Positions 40,798-50,386 are shown, counted from the first letter of the stretch. The stretch: DNA of 64,000 nucleotides from DASYRM01 sp036004405 (GCA_036004405.1 DASYRM010000190.1:40057-104056); one strand, 5' to 3'. Made by a program: numbers and translations. The notes: generated from the sequence alone by a model not told the origin.

Positions 40798-42900
40798 TCA
40801 CCAGACCCGGACGCGCTGATCCGGGGCCAGATACAGCCGGCGCCCCGGCTTCACCTCGAACGCGTCGTACCACGCGTCGAGATTGCGGACCGTGTCGGCG
40901 CGATATTCGGGCGGCGCGTGGCCGTCGGTGATCACCGCCTGCCGGAGCGCCGGCTCGCGCCACTTGATCAGCCAGCTCTGGGCGTAGGCGAGAAAGAACT
41001 GCTGCGGGCCCGAGAAGCCCGCCGCCTCGGGCGCCGCGGCACCTGCGAGCGAGGCACGCCAGCCGTCGTACGCGACGGCCAGGCCGGCCACGTCGGCGAT
41101 GTTCTCGCTGAGTGTCTGCGTGCCGTTGACGTGCAGGTCGGGGAACGGCGCGTAGGCGTCGAACTGCGATGCCAGCTGCGCACCGGCGGCGCGGAAGTGG
41201 TCGAGATCCTCTTTCGTCCACCAGTTCGCGAGCCGGCCATCGGCATCGAACATCGCCCCCTGATCGTCGAAGCTGTGCGTGATCTCGTGACCGATGGTGG
41301 CGCCGATGGAACCGTAGTTGGCGGCGGCGGGCGCCGCGGGATCGAAGAAGGGCGGCGCCAGGATCGCGGCGGGGAAATTGAGCGCGTTCTGCAGCGGCAG
41401 GTTGAGCGCGTTCACCGTCTGCGGTGACATCCACCACTCCGCCTTGTCCACCGGCGTGCCGAGCTTTTTGAGGTGCCGCTCGTAGTCGAAGAGCTCGGCG
41501 CGCTGCCGGTTGCCGAAGGCGTCGCCCTTGACGATCTGCAGGCCGCGATAGTCCACCCAGCTATCGGGATACCCGACGCCCACGCGCAGCGTGGCCAGCT
41601 TCTGCTTGGCCTTCAGCTTCGTGGCGGGCGACATCCACGCCAGGCGATCGATGCGGGCGCCGAAGGCGGCGACCAGGTTCCTGGCCATGGCCTGCATCTG
41701 CGCCTTGGTGTCGGGCGGGAAGTACCGCGCGACGTAGATCTGTCCCACGGCTTCCGGAATGGCGGCGTTGGTGGCCGCCACGCCGCGCTTCCACCGCTCG
41801 GCCAGTTGCGGGGTGCCGTTCAGCACCTTGCCGTGAAAGGCGAAGCGCTCGTCGACGAACGCCTTGGGCAGCACCGCGGCATTGCGATCGATGGCGCGAA
41901 ACGTCAGCCAGTGCTTCCACGCGGCCAGCGGCTCGCTGCGCACGAGCGCCGACAGGCCGCGCGTCGCGCCCGGGTGCCACACGATGATGACCGGCTCCTT
42001 CTCGAGCCGCGCGCCCGCCAGAAATGCGTCCCAATCGAGGCCGGGGGCCTTCCTCGCGAACTCCGCGCGCTTCCACGGGTTGTTGGCTTTCTGCACGTCG
42101 AGCGACTCGGCGCGCGGTGCGTGCACGCGGGCCATCTTCGTCTCGAGCGCCACGATCTCCGCCGCCGCGACTTCGGCGTTGGTCACGCCGGCCAGCCCCA
42201 GCGTGCGGGCGATGTGCCCCGTCAGCTCCTTGCGAACGGTCACCATCCGCGGCGAGTCGGCGACGTAGTACTCGCGATCGGGCAGGTCGAGCCCGCCCTG
42301 CAGGAGATACGGCCGCGTGGCGGTGGGGTCGTCGAGCGCCGCCGTGATCCACACACCAAACAGACGCTCGGTGCGGAAATTGGTGTTGTTGAGCGCGTCG
42401 ACGTCCGCCCGCAGCTCCTCGCCGAGCACGCGCGAGAGGGCCGCCAGCGAGTCGATCGCCGCATAGCGGTCGAGCATCGGCTTCAGCGGCGCCAGCCCCC
42501 TGCCCTCGATGCCGGCCTCGTCCATGTAGCTGGCGTAGTAGTCGGCCGACTGCTGTTGGACCGTGCCGTTGGCCGGCGATGCCTTGGCCGCCTCTTCGAG
42601 CAGGCCGCGCGTGCGTGCCGCCGCTTCCTCGGTCAGCTGTTCGCTGGGCCCCCAGGTGCTGCGATCGGACGGAATCTCGGTGCGCGCCATCCACGCACCG
42701 TTGGCAAAGGCGTAGAAGTCGTCGCCGGGATCGACCGCGCGATCGAGGTTCCGCGTGTCCACCCCGTGCACGACCGTCGCGCCCGGCGCCGATGCCGCCG
42801 GTGACGGCACCTGCGGGTTGGACGGCTGCGAACGGCACCCGCCGACGAGGAGCAGGGTCGCCGCAAGCGCGGCACGAACGCGGGGAGCGTGGATGAGCAT
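40798..42900 (-). CDS. M13 (neprilysin-type) metallopeptidase, lipoprotein
   Basis: 700 residues from ATG 42900. The signal ends in lipobox LVGGC (Cys 22), predicting lipid anchoring. The catalytic zinc motif is IGHEITHSFDDQG, with the third ligand in TLSENIADVAGLAVAY. The N-terminal cap begins DDFYAFANGAWM, and the C-terminus AWYDAFEVKPGRRLYLAPDQRVRVW is diagnostic for M13. It degrades peptides outside the cytoplasm. Full length and intact. Divergent from the phospholipase-like gene. Confidence 0.95.
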   Translation of the reverse strand: MLIHAPRVRAALAATLLLVGGCRSQPSNPQVPSPAASAPGATVVHGVDTRNLDRAVDPGDDFYAFANGAWMARTEIPSDRSTWGPSEQLTEEAAARTRGLLEEAAKASPANGTVQQQSADYYASYMDEAGIEGRGLAPLKPMLDRYAAIDSLAALSRVLGEELRADVDALNNTNFRTERLFGVWITAALDDPTATRPYLLQGGLDLPDREYYVADSPRMVTVRKELTGHIARTLGLAGVTNAEVAAAEIVALETKMARVHAPRAESLDVQKANNPWKRAEFARKAPGLDWDAFLAGARLEKEPVIIVWHPGATRGLSALVRSEPLAAWKHWLTFRAIDRNAAVLPKAFVDERFAFHGKVLNGTPQLAERWKRGVAATNAAIPEAVGQIYVARYFPPDTKAQMQAMARNLVAAFGARIDRLAWMSPATKLKAKQKLATLRVGVGYPDSWVDYRGLQIVKGDAFGNRQRAELFDYERHLKKLGTPVDKAEWWMSPQTVNALNLPLQNALNFPAAILAPPFFDPAAPAAANYGSIGATIGHEITHSFDDQGAMFDADGRLANWWTKEDLDHFRAAGAQLASQFDAYAPFPDLHVNGTQTLSENIADVAGLAVAYDGWRASLAGAAAPEAAGFSGPQQFFLAYAQSWLIKWREPALRQAVITDGHAPPEYRADTVRNLDAWYDAFEVKPGRRLYLAPDQRVRVW

Positions 42901-42943
42901 CGACACCTCTGCGTAAAGGTACCTGCTTTGCAGCGCGAAGAGT

Positions 42944-44179
42944 GTGCGCGCTCGTCCGTTGGTCACATCATTCGTCACCGCGATCGTCATCGCGACCTGG
43001 CTGGGCCTGCCCGCATCAGCCAATGCCTACTCGGTGCTGGCGCACGAGTTCGCGATCGACGCGGCGTGGGACCGCGAGTTGCGCCCGTTGCTGCTGCAGC
43101 GCTACCCCGGCACGTCACCTGAGGCGCTCGAGCGCGCGCGGTCGTTCGCATACGGCGGCGCGGTCATTCAGGACCTCGGCTACTACCCCTTCGGCAACAA
43201 GTTCTTCAGCAACCTGCTGCACTACGCGCGCACCGGCGACTTCGTGCAGTCGCTCATCCACAACGCCCGGAACGTAGACGAGCTGGCGTTCGCCATTGGC
43301 GCGCTGGCGCACTATGCCAACGACATCACCGGTCACCCGCAGGCGGTCAACCTGTCGGTGCCGCGCACTTTTCCCAAGCTGCAGCGGAAGTTCGGCGACA
43401 CGATCACCTACGTCGAGGCGCCGAAGCAGCACGTGATCGTGGAGTTCTCGTTGGACGTCGCCCAGGCGGCGCGCGGGCGGTACGACTTCACGCAATACCG
43501 ATCGCTGCTCGACTTCCAGGTGGCCACGCCGCTCCTCGAGCGCGCGTTCCGTGAAACCTACGGCCTCGAAATGGGCGACGTGTTCGCCGACCAGAAGCGG
43601 GCCATCTCGACCTACCGCTACTCGGTCAGCCAGTTGATCCCCGCGCTGACCAAGGCAGCGTGGCGTGACAAGCGGGATGAGATTCTGAAGATCTGGCCCG
43701 AGGCCAATCGCGAGCGGGTGGTGTTCGCCTACCGCCCGGTGGACTACGAGAAGACCTACGGGCGCGACTATCAGAAGCCGGGGCGGATGGCGCGCTTCCT
43801 GGGGTTCGTCTACCGCGTGGTGCCGAAGGTCGGCCCGCTGAAACCGCTGGCGTTCAAGGCGCCGACGCCCGATGTGGACCACCTGTTCGAGAACAGCGTC
43901 GCCCAGGCACATACACGCTTCGACGCGCTGCTCCGTGCGGTCCGCGCCGGCACGCTCGATCTGCCCAACACCAACTTTGACACCGGCCTTCCGACCCGGT
44001 CGGGCGAATACGCGCTGGCCGACAAGACGCACGCCGAGTGGCTGGAAGCGCTGGCCAGACACGACTTCGACCGGGCGACGCCGCCGGTGCGCGTCGCGCT
44101 CGAGGCGTTCTATCACGGCGAGCGGGGAGGCCCGCGCGGCCTCCCCGCCCCCGTCCGCTTTCCGGCCCGCGTGCGCTAG
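42944..44179 (+). CDS. zinc-dependent phospholipase C-like secreted protein
   Basis: 411 residues with a signal peptide (1-28). YSVLAHEFAIDAAWDRELRP, GGAVIQDLGYYPFGNKFFSN, HYARTGDFVQSLI and ALAHYANDITGHPQAVNLSV carry His and Asp residues placed as in zinc-dependent phospholipase C (PF00882). The C-terminal third is helical with no known domain. A role in lipid or phosphoester cleavage is inferred from the family. Its stop overlaps the convergent BON gene's stop by 4 nt. Confidence 0.8.
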   Translation: MRARPLVTSFVTAIVIATWLGLPASANAYSVLAHEFAIDAAWDRELRPLLLQRYPGTSPEALERARSFAYGGAVIQDLGYYPFGNKFFSNLLHYARTGDFVQSLIHNARNVDELAFAIGALAHYANDITGHPQAVNLSVPRTFPKLQRKFGDTITYVEAPKQHVIVEFSLDVAQAARGRYDFTQYRSLLDFQVATPLLERAFRETYGLEMGDVFADQKRAISTYRYSVSQLIPALTKAAWRDKRDEILKIWPEANRERVVFAYRPVDYEKTYGRDYQKPGRMARFLGFVYRVVPKVGPLKPLAFKAPTPDVDHLFENSVAQAHTRFDALLRAVRAGTLDLPNTNFDTGLPTRSGEYALADKTHAEWLEALARHDFDRATPPVRVALEAFYHGERGGPRGLPAPVRFPARVR

Positions 44180-44673
44180 GCCTGTTTGCGGCCTCCGCCC
44201 GACGGAACCGCTTCGGCCTCCCTCGCAAACGCCCGCGCCCGGCGACGGGACGCAATCGTCACGTTGTTCGCCACGTCGGACAGTACGGGAATCGCCCACG
44301 CGATCTCGCCGACGTCGCGCTTCAGACGCTTGTGCGGCACCGCGCCCGACAGCGTGACGCGCCCGGACTCACACCGGACGTCCACGTCGCTGGCCCCCGC
44401 AACGAACTCCAGCGCGTCGTAGATCACCTCCTCGACTTCCTGATCGGTGGTAGGGCCGTTCGCCTGTCCGCGGCGCAACGAGACCGCCGCGACGAGCATC
44501 GACGCCGGCGTCGAGCCGGTCGGCGGTGCGGGCGGAGTCAGTGCGCCGAGCGGCGCCGGAGACAAGAGCGCCGGCGGCGAGGCGCCCCCCGGAGAGGAAT
44601 ACCAGCCGCCCATCCAGGGCGACTGCGGCACGGCCCACGCGGGCGGCACCTGCACAAACAGCGGTTCATTCAT
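44176..44673 (-). CDS. BON-domain protein with Pro-rich N-terminus
   Basis: 165 residues. About 1-60 is Pro/Trp/Gly-rich (VPPAWAVPQSPWMGGWYSS) with no signal peptide. Residues 75-145 are a BON domain: VEEVIYDALEFVAGASDVDV, RCESGRVTLSGAVPHKRLKR and LSDVANNVTI. BON domains bind phospholipid or nucleotide and often occur in osmotic-stress proteins. It is 16 bp downstream of the Gln-rich gene and probably co-transcribed with it. Confidence 0.85.
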   Translation of the reverse strand: MNEPLFVQVPPAWAVPQSPWMGGWYSSPGGASPPALLSPAPLGALTPPAPPTGSTPASMLVAAVSLRRGQANGPTTDQEVEEVIYDALEFVAGASDVDVRCESGRVTLSGAVPHKRLKRDVGEIAWAIPVLSDVANNVTIASRRRARAFAREAEAVPSGGGRKQA

Positions 44674-44689
44674 GACAGAGCTCCATCAG

Positions 44690-45010
44690 TTACATCACCT
44701 GCAGCGGCGTCGAGAACGTCCCGGGCACGCCCGCGCCGAACGGCTGGTACGGCTGACCCGGGCCGGCGCCAAAGATCGACCCCTGCGGGAGCTGATGCTG
44801 AGACAGAGCCTGCAGCTGATACGCGATGTACTGGACCAGCTGCTGGATCTGCTGCAGCTGCTGCTGTCGAACCACTTCGATCTGCTGCAGCTGCTGCAGC
44901 TGTTGTGGAATCGTCTGGAGCAGCTGAATCGGCTGCAGCCCCTGCGCGAGCCCGGCAATCGGGCTCAAGGTCTGGCCGGCGAACACTCCGGGTGCCCAGT
45001 TCTGAAGCAT
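44690..45010 (-). CDS. glutamine-rich coiled-coil protein, 106 residues
   Basis: ATG 45010 with AGGAGG 6 nt upstream. The middle 60 residues are an almost uninterrupted Gln/Leu amphipathic repeat (LLQTIPQQLQQLQQIEVVRQ, QQLQQIQQLVQYIAYQLQAL), predicted coiled coil, flanked by Gly/Pro/Phe-rich ends (NWAPGVFAG, YQPFGAGVPG). No signal peptide and no recognised family. It may form oligomers or scaffold the BON protein encoded next to it (inference). Confidence 0.8.
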   Translation of the reverse strand: MLQNWAPGVFAGQTLSPIAGLAQGLQPIQLLQTIPQQLQQLQQIEVVRQQQLQQIQQLVQYIAYQLQALSQHQLPQGSIFGAGPGQPYQPFGAGVPGTFSTPLQVM

Positions 45011-45269
45011 GTGTGACCTCCTCACTGTATGTGAGTGACAAGCGCCGAGACTGTCGGCGGGACCGTCGTGCTTGCGTACGGCCGTCGCGCGGGTCCCCGT
45101 CCTGCGGCGCATTTTTGGGTGGGACAGAAATAGTGCCGCAACCCGCATACCACCCGCGTGGGCCCGCCTGCATGGCGCGGCCGGCGTCGCGCGCGCATCG
45201 GGCGCGGCAGCATGTAGACGCTGCGCGGTGGGCTGTATCGGCGCGTGACACCGCGCCGCCATCGGCTGA
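45011..45269. other. 259-bp divergent spacer, nothing recognised
   Basis: Must hold promoters for the Gln-rich/BON operon and the membrane protein at 45270. No repeats or clear boxes were seen apart from the Shine-Dalgarno of the former. Confidence 0.4.
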
Positions 45270-46541
45270 GTGTGCCAGAATCTCGCGCGCGTGCTGTTGC
45301 GCTTCGGCCTCGTCTACTTCGGTCTCTACTCTCTCGCCACGCAGATCGCCGGCGGCCTGCTCATCGTGCCCGGCGCGGCGCTGCCGGCCTTCGGCACACG
45401 CTGGCCGATGCGCCAGATCACCGATTGGTGCGCCGCGCGCGTGTTCGGCGTCAGTGGACCGCTCGTCTATACAGGCAACAGCGGCGACACGATCTTTCAC
45501 TGGGTACAGATGGCCTGGCTGCTGACCGCCTCGGCGGCGATCACGGCCATGTGGTTGTGGCTCGATCGCGGCCGCGACGACCGGCTCCGCGTGTGGTTCC
45601 GGCTCGGCCTGCGGCTCGCGCTCGCGGCGCAGATGTTCTATTACGGGATGGCCAAGGTCATCCCCTCGCAGTTCCCGCCGCCGGGGCTCGTGACCTTGAT
45701 CGAACCGGTCGGCGCTTCGTCGCTTTCGGATCTCTTGTGGACCTTCGTCGGCGCGTCACTGCCCTACCAGATCGCCACCGGCACGGCGGAGCTTCTGGCG
45801 GGCGCGCTCCTGCTCACGCCCGCGACGGCAACCGCCGGCGCGGCGCTGGCGCTCGTCGACATGTTGCAGGTGTTCCTGCTCAACATGGCCTACGACTTCG
45901 GCTTGAAGCAGATCTCGTTTCACCTGCTGGTCATGGCGGCGATCCTGCTGGCGCCAGACGTGCCGCGGCTCACCGCCGTGTTCCTGGGGCGGGCCGCCGG
46001 ACCCGCCACGCACATGCCCTTGTTCCGAACGGCCCGCCACAACCGCGCCGCGATCGTCGTGCAGGTCGTGCTGGGCGCGTACCTGATGGCCACGTTCGCG
46101 ACACTCAGCGTGCGCTTCTGGTACGGCGACGGCGGCGGACGCGCGCCCCGCTCGGCGCTCTACGGCATCTGGAACGTCGAGGAGCTGGCGGTGGACGGCG
46201 AGGTGCGGCCGGCGGCGCTCAACGATTACGACCGCCGCTGGCGGCGGGTGATCTTCGACGCGCCGCAGGTCGTGGTGATGCAGCGCACCGATGATTCGCT
46301 GGCCCACTACGGGGGGGCGTTCGACGCCGGGACGAGCACGCTCGCGCTCACGAAGGGCGCGAGCACCACCTGGAGGGCAAGCTTCGCGGTGCAGCGGCCC
46401 GCGCGGGATCGGCTCCTGCTCGAAGGCGACATGGACGGCCATCACCTCCGGCTGCGGCTTGCGCTCGTGGAGCTCGACACTTTCCGCCTGCTGAACAGCG
46501 CGTTCCGCTGGGTGCGACCGCCCGATCCGTTCGCGGGATAG
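45270..46541 (+). CDS. unknown polytopic membrane protein with C-terminal soluble domain
   Basis: 423 residues from GTG 45270, with another GTG seven codons later possible. About eight membrane helices lie within the first 290 residues (LLRFGLVYFGLYSLATQIAG, FRLGLRLALAAQMFYYGMAK, ATGTAELLAGALLLT), recalling DoxX/HTTM-like membrane proteins. From about 295 a soluble beta-rich domain follows (YGIWNVEELAVDGEVRPAAL, WRRVIFDAPQVVVMQRTDDS). No firm family. Convergent with the secreted protein after it. Confidence 0.72.
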   Translation: MCQNLARVLLRFGLVYFGLYSLATQIAGGLLIVPGAALPAFGTRWPMRQITDWCAARVFGVSGPLVYTGNSGDTIFHWVQMAWLLTASAAITAMWLWLDRGRDDRLRVWFRLGLRLALAAQMFYYGMAKVIPSQFPPPGLVTLIEPVGASSLSDLLWTFVGASLPYQIATGTAELLAGALLLTPATATAGAALALVDMLQVFLLNMAYDFGLKQISFHLLVMAAILLAPDVPRLTAVFLGRAAGPATHMPLFRTARHNRAAIVVQVVLGAYLMATFATLSVRFWYGDGGGRAPRSALYGIWNVEELAVDGEVRPAALNDYDRRWRRVIFDAPQVVVMQRTDDSLAHYGGAFDAGTSTLALTKGASTTWRASFAVQRPARDRLLLEGDMDGHHLRLRLALVELDTFRLLNSAFRWVRPPDPFAG

Positions 46542-46552
46542 AGCCCGCAGGG

Positions 46553-47005
46553 TCAGGAGCCCGGCAGCTTTTCGTACACCGTGGTACTGCCGCCGGTCCG
46601 CGTGATCATCGTGCGGCCGTCTGGCGAGATCGTCACTCGCGATCGCGCGGCCACCCGTCCGTCGATCCTGACCACGACGTCGCAGGCCCCGTCCCCGGCT
46701 GGAGTGTAGGCGTAGGTCATCGCCTGATCCACGCCCTGAAGCGCGTAGTCGTGTCCGTCCATCTTGCCCGCCCATTCGAGGTGGGTCGTGCCGCCGCGCG
46801 GATGGACCATGTCGTAGATCACGCGGAAGCCGGCGCCGAACCGTTCGATGCGATACGTCGCGCGCTTGTAGGGCGCCGGCCCCGGCGAGTAGGTGGACCG
46901 GGCGACGTTCAACGTCCACGAGCCCAGCCAGGCCTCCGGCACCTGGGCGGCGGCTCCCGAAGCGGTCAGCGTGGCGACTGCCAGGCTTATGATCAAGGCG
47001 CGCAT
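46553..47005 (-). CDS. small secreted protein of unknown function
   Basis: 150 residues. Signal peptide (LIISLAVATLTASGAAA), then LGSWTLNVARSTYSPGPAPY, FRVIYDMVHPRGGTTHLEWA and VTISPDGRTMITRTGGSTTV. This is a lipocalin-like pattern of short strands seen in many acidobacterial secreted proteins. No known role. Divergent from the glycosyltransferase-like gene, with starts 42 bp apart. Confidence 0.78.
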   Translation of the reverse strand: MRALIISLAVATLTASGAAAQVPEAWLGSWTLNVARSTYSPGPAPYKRATYRIERFGAGFRVIYDMVHPRGGTTHLEWAGKMDGHDYALQGVDQAMTYAYTPAGDGACDVVVRIDGRVAARSRVTISPDGRTMITRTGGSTTVYEKLPGS

Positions 47006-47046
47006 CGCGTCGTCGGCGACTATAGCGCGGCTCTCGCCCCACCCAG

Positions 47047-48285
47047 ATGACCTTCCTGACCTCGCGACACACCGTCACCGGCCTCCTGTTCCTGGCGTTC
47101 GTCCTGCGCATCGCGGCGCTCGAGCTGCATCCCATCGGGTCGGCGCTCTTCGCGGACATGGACAACTACCGGCTGATCGCGGACCGCATCCTCGACGGCG
47201 TGTGGGAGCCGGCGCACTTCCTTCCCGCCATCGGGTTCTCGCTGATCTTGGCGGGGCTCAAGCGCCTGTTCACGAACTGGGCCGACGCGCTGGCGGTGTA
47301 TCACGTCGTCCTCTCCACCGCGACCGTGTGGCTGGTCTGGCGGTGCGCCACGCGGGCGTTCGGGCCGCGGGTCGGCGTGTTGTCGCTGCTCTTCGCCACC
47401 GTCCACGTGCCGTGGATCGTGCTCACCACGGTGGCGCTGTCGGAGACGACGTTCACCTTCCTGATGGCAGTCGTGGCGTGGGCCAGCCTCGAGATCGTGG
47501 AACGGCCGACGGTCCGCTGGTCGGCGCTCTGGGGTCTGGCGTTCATCGCCAGCTTCTGGGTGAAGGGGACACCGGCGTTTCTCGGACCGCTGTTCCTCCT
47601 CGGCGTGCTGGCGCGCGAGCACTGGTCGCGCGCCGTCATCACCACCGTGGCGGTGCCGCTCTGCGCCGTGGTGGGCGCCGGGCTGTTGCTGCACGGCGTG
47701 TTGACCTACCGGACCACCGGTGAGTTCCGGATCAGCGCCTCGGCTGGCGGATTGAACTTCATGGAGGGGAAGTGTCCGAGCAAGCGGAACTACGACAACA
47801 CGGGGCTCACGTGGCTGTCGCCGGTCTACGCGCAGCTCGGAATGACCTCGGCCAAGATGTGGGACCACCCGTTCACCGACTCGGGCTACTTCATGAAGGA
47901 GGGGCTGAAGTGCATCGGCCGCGATCCCCTCGTGCTGGTGCAGTCGTTCGAGAACATCCCCTTCCTGTTCGTCGGCAACTACATGTGGCCGGTCACGCAC
48001 TTCTCGGTGGCGCCGATGGTCCGCTTGTATGAGCTCGTCACCGGGCCGTTCCTGATGGCCGGCGTCGCCTTGTGGCTCCTCTCGCGCTGGCCGTGGCGGC
48101 GCGAGAGGTGGGGCGAGCTGATCGTATGGGCGGCGCCGTTGGCGGCGCTGTGCCTGTGCGTCTACGTGTTCAAGAGCGAGATCCGGTTCCGCGTGCCCTT
48201 CGACGTCTGGTTCATCCCGATGGCGATCGCCGGATGGCTGCCGCGCGTCACGGCTGGCGAGGCTTCGCCTCCGACCAAGGTCTAG
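47047..48285 (+). CDS. membrane glycosyltransferase-like protein (GT39/PMT clan)
   Basis: 412 residues, about 10-11 membrane helices. The segment FADMDNYRLIADRILDGVWE has the Asp-rich loop after helix 1 typical of the GT-C superfamily. TTVALSETTFTFLMAVVAWA and SFWVKGTPAFLGPLFLLGVL resemble PF13231 proteins. The central loop holds CPSKRNYDNTGLTW. It would use a lipid-linked sugar donor; acceptor unknown. Ends 4 nt inside the convergent gene's end. Confidence 0.75.
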   Translation: MTFLTSRHTVTGLLFLAFVLRIAALELHPIGSALFADMDNYRLIADRILDGVWEPAHFLPAIGFSLILAGLKRLFTNWADALAVYHVVLSTATVWLVWRCATRAFGPRVGVLSLLFATVHVPWIVLTTVALSETTFTFLMAVVAWASLEIVERPTVRWSALWGLAFIASFWVKGTPAFLGPLFLLGVLAREHWSRAVITTVAVPLCAVVGAGLLLHGVLTYRTTGEFRISASAGGLNFMEGKCPSKRNYDNTGLTWLSPVYAQLGMTSAKMWDHPFTDSGYFMKEGLKCIGRDPLVLVQSFENIPFLFVGNYMWPVTHFSVAPMVRLYELVTGPFLMAGVALWLLSRWPWRRERWGELIVWAAPLAALCLCVYVFKSEIRFRVPFDVWFIPMAIAGWLPRVTAGEASPPTKV

Positions 48286-49217
48286 CGAGCGCTGACGGAC
48301 GAGATCATCCAGCGGTCGGCCGCGCGCTGGAAGTCGAAGCTCCAGGCCAACCGGCGCTGCTGCGGGGTGCCGTCGCCGATCTTCGGGACATAGCTGAGGA
48401 CGCCGCGGCACGAGGCCACAGCGCGATCGGCGGCCGTCACGCGCACGTCGCACCGATCGAACGACACATCCTGTCGCGTGAGGGTGGAGAACGCCTTCTG
48501 CAACGCCCGCGTGTCGAGCCCCTGCCAGATAGTGGAAGCCGTGGTGGCATCGAGCGAGTTGTACGCCGCGCGATACGAGCGGAGCACGCCGCCGATGGCG
48601 TCGCGATCGGCGGCCAGCCGCTCGACCGCGCTCGGCTCCGCGGAACGCGGGGGCGCCACGACCGCGGCCTCACCCGCCGGCGCCACCGCGGCGGCGGCAG
48701 CGGCGTCTGGGGCAGGAGGTGGAACGATCAGCGCCGGCTGCCCCGGCGGCACATCTTCCGCGGCGTCGGGCGCCACCGGCGCGAGCGCGCGATCCGGCAG
48801 GGGCGACGCGACCGGCTCCGGCGGCCGCGGCGCCGCATCGGCCCGCGCGACGGCCGGCACGAACAGATCGGGCGGCACCGCCTCGTTCACCGCCACGGCC
48901 GGGCCGGGCGCCGACTCTGCTGCAGGGGACGCCTGCGGCGCGCTGGGCCGGAACGACCGAGTGGGGGTGGTGGACGAAAAGGACGGCTTGATCTCCGGCC
49001 GGTCCCGCTCCCACCACAAGACCGTCAGGCCGCCGTACACGACGACGGCCAGCGCCACGACGATCGGCACGAGGACCGGCGAGTCGAGCGCGCGCCGTCC
49101 GGCCTGGCGAAACGGATGCGACGGGGCCGGCTCCTGACGACCGTCGGTTTCGGACGCAAACGCGCCGAGACCGTCCGACTCGTCCCCCGGCCTGCGGTGA
49201 CGCCCGCCGGCACTCAT
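48282..49217 (-). CDS. membrane-anchored protein with Pro/Ala-rich linker
   Basis: 311 residues from ATG 49217, overlapping the upstream stop as ATGA. A short cytoplasmic part precedes one membrane helix (PVLVPIVVALAVVVYGGLTV, about 48-67). A low-complexity Pro/Ala linker of about 120 residues then leads to a C-terminal domain (AADRDAIGGVLRSYRAAYNS, ALQKAFSTLTRQDVSFDRCD, WSFDFQRAADRWMISSVSAR) of NTF2/SnoaL-like character. Co-translated with the outer-membrane protein; it may span the periplasm towards it (inference). Confidence 0.75.
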   Translation of the reverse strand: MSAGGRHRRPGDESDGLGAFASETDGRQEPAPSHPFRQAGRRALDSPVLVPIVVALAVVVYGGLTVLWWERDRPEIKPSFSSTTPTRSFRPSAPQASPAAESAPGPAVAVNEAVPPDLFVPAVARADAAPRPPEPVASPLPDRALAPVAPDAAEDVPPGQPALIVPPPAPDAAAAAAVAPAGEAAVVAPPRSAEPSAVERLAADRDAIGGVLRSYRAAYNSLDATTASTIWQGLDTRALQKAFSTLTRQDVSFDRCDVRVTAADRAVASCRGVLSYVPKIGDGTPQQRRLAWSFDFQRAADRWMISSVSAR

Positions 49218-50386
49218 AGACCGAAATCGTAGTCCAGGGACACCGCCGGCGTCACACGGGCGCGCAGCCCGCCGTCCGTCACGCGGATGAGCAGATTCGT
49301 ATTGAGCAGCCAGCTGCCGCCGACGTTCCACTTGGCACCGGTCGCCACAAGCGTCGTCGTGAACCCGCGATCAGCCGTGAGCCATCGCATGGTCTCGACG
49401 CCCGGCATCAGTGGATGGGGCTGATACACATCCTGCACATAACTCAGCTCGAAGAGACGGCGGCCGATCATCTCGCCCACGACCGTCACGCGCGAACTGG
49501 CCGCAAAGGTCGTGGCCATGCTCCACGACACCTCTTTCGACGCGCCGCCGATGCCGGCGCCTGCGTTGACGTTGACTCCCAGCCGGCCCTCCTCGTACGA
49601 CCCGACGGCCAACGCTTTGAGCGCCGTCTTGCCTGAACCCAGGAGATCCGCGCTGCGGCCGGTCGGCAGCCGCAGATCGGCCCCGATCGACACGCCGCGC
49701 AAGCCGTCGCCCGCCACGAGATAGCGGGTGTTCAGCGTGAGATCGCCCAGCCCCGCGGCCGCGCCCGACTGGCGCGACTGGAGTGCCGACCGCCCGTCCT
49801 GCGTCCGCATGCGGCTGCCGCTCATCCGCACGTGGACGAACGGCGCCGCGCCGCCAACCGCCAGGCGGTCGGTCACGCCGTAGCTCGTAAACAGTGTGGC
49901 CGTCTGCAGCTCCAGATCGAGTGCGAGCGTGTCCACGGCAAACGGCTGCGTCGAGCCGACGAACCGCGCGGCGTTGGTGGGAAATGTGCCCTCGGTGAGA
50001 TCGGCGCCCTGGAGCGAGGAGAAGCGCGCCACCTGATAGGAGAACCCCGCCGAGAACTGACCTTCGCCGTTGCGAAGCACGCGCTCGGTGAAGAACGGCC
50101 CGAAGCCGTCGCTCGATCGGGAGACGACGCCGAGCGAGGGATTGAGGCGATAGACGAAGCCGCCGGACGACGAGGCGGTGGGCAGATTCGTCAGCTCCAC
50201 GCCAAAGAGCTTGGCCACCGTGTCGCGCGTGGCTTCGGCGGCCGGTACGTCGGGGACGAACACCGACGTGGCCTGCTGTTCGGTGAGCAGCGCCGACAAC
50301 CGGCCGGTCAGCGACTGGCCCAGGGCGGCCGCCGGCAGTAACACCACGACGGCGCCGGCAAGGGCCGTCGTTTTCATCAGACACAT
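49214..50386 (-). CDS. outer-membrane beta-barrel protein of unknown function
   Basis: 390 residues from ATG 50386, supported by AGGAGG 11 nt upstream; an ATG three codons later is poorer. A signal peptide precedes a beta-rich body with repeated strands (FSAGFSYQVARFSSLQGADL, LFTSYGVTDRLAVGGAAPFV, GVSIGADLRLPTGRSADLLG, GSWLLNTNLLIRVTDGGLRA), ending VSLDYDFGL. The pattern fits meta-cleavage-pathway transporter-like or generic outer-membrane barrels. Coupled to the Pro/Ala-linker protein. Confidence 0.78.
   Translation of the reverse strand: MCLMKTTALAGAVVVLLPAAALGQSLTGRLSALLTEQQATSVFVPDVPAAEATRDTVAKLFGVELTNLPTASSSGGFVYRLNPSLGVVSRSSDGFGPFFTERVLRNGEGQFSAGFSYQVARFSSLQGADLTEGTFPTNAARFVGSTQPFAVDTLALDLELQTATLFTSYGVTDRLAVGGAAPFVHVRMSGSRMRTQDGRSALQSRQSGAAAGLGDLTLNTRYLVAGDGLRGVSIGADLRLPTGRSADLLGSGKTALKALAVGSYEEGRLGVNVNAGAGIGGASKEVSWSMATTFAASSRVTVVGEMIGRRLFELSYVQDVYQPHPLMPGVETMRWLTADRGFTTTLVATGAKWNVGGSWLLNTNLLIRVTDGGLRARVTPAVSLDYDFGL

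Noticed and set aside
41473..42804. 443-codon frame on the plus strand
   Set aside because: Antisense to the M13 peptidase, which has intact catalytic motifs.
44780..44940. CTG/CAG-rich stretch that looks like a trinucleotide repeat
   Set aside because: It is the coding sequence of the Gln/Leu-rich protein, not a non-coding repeat.
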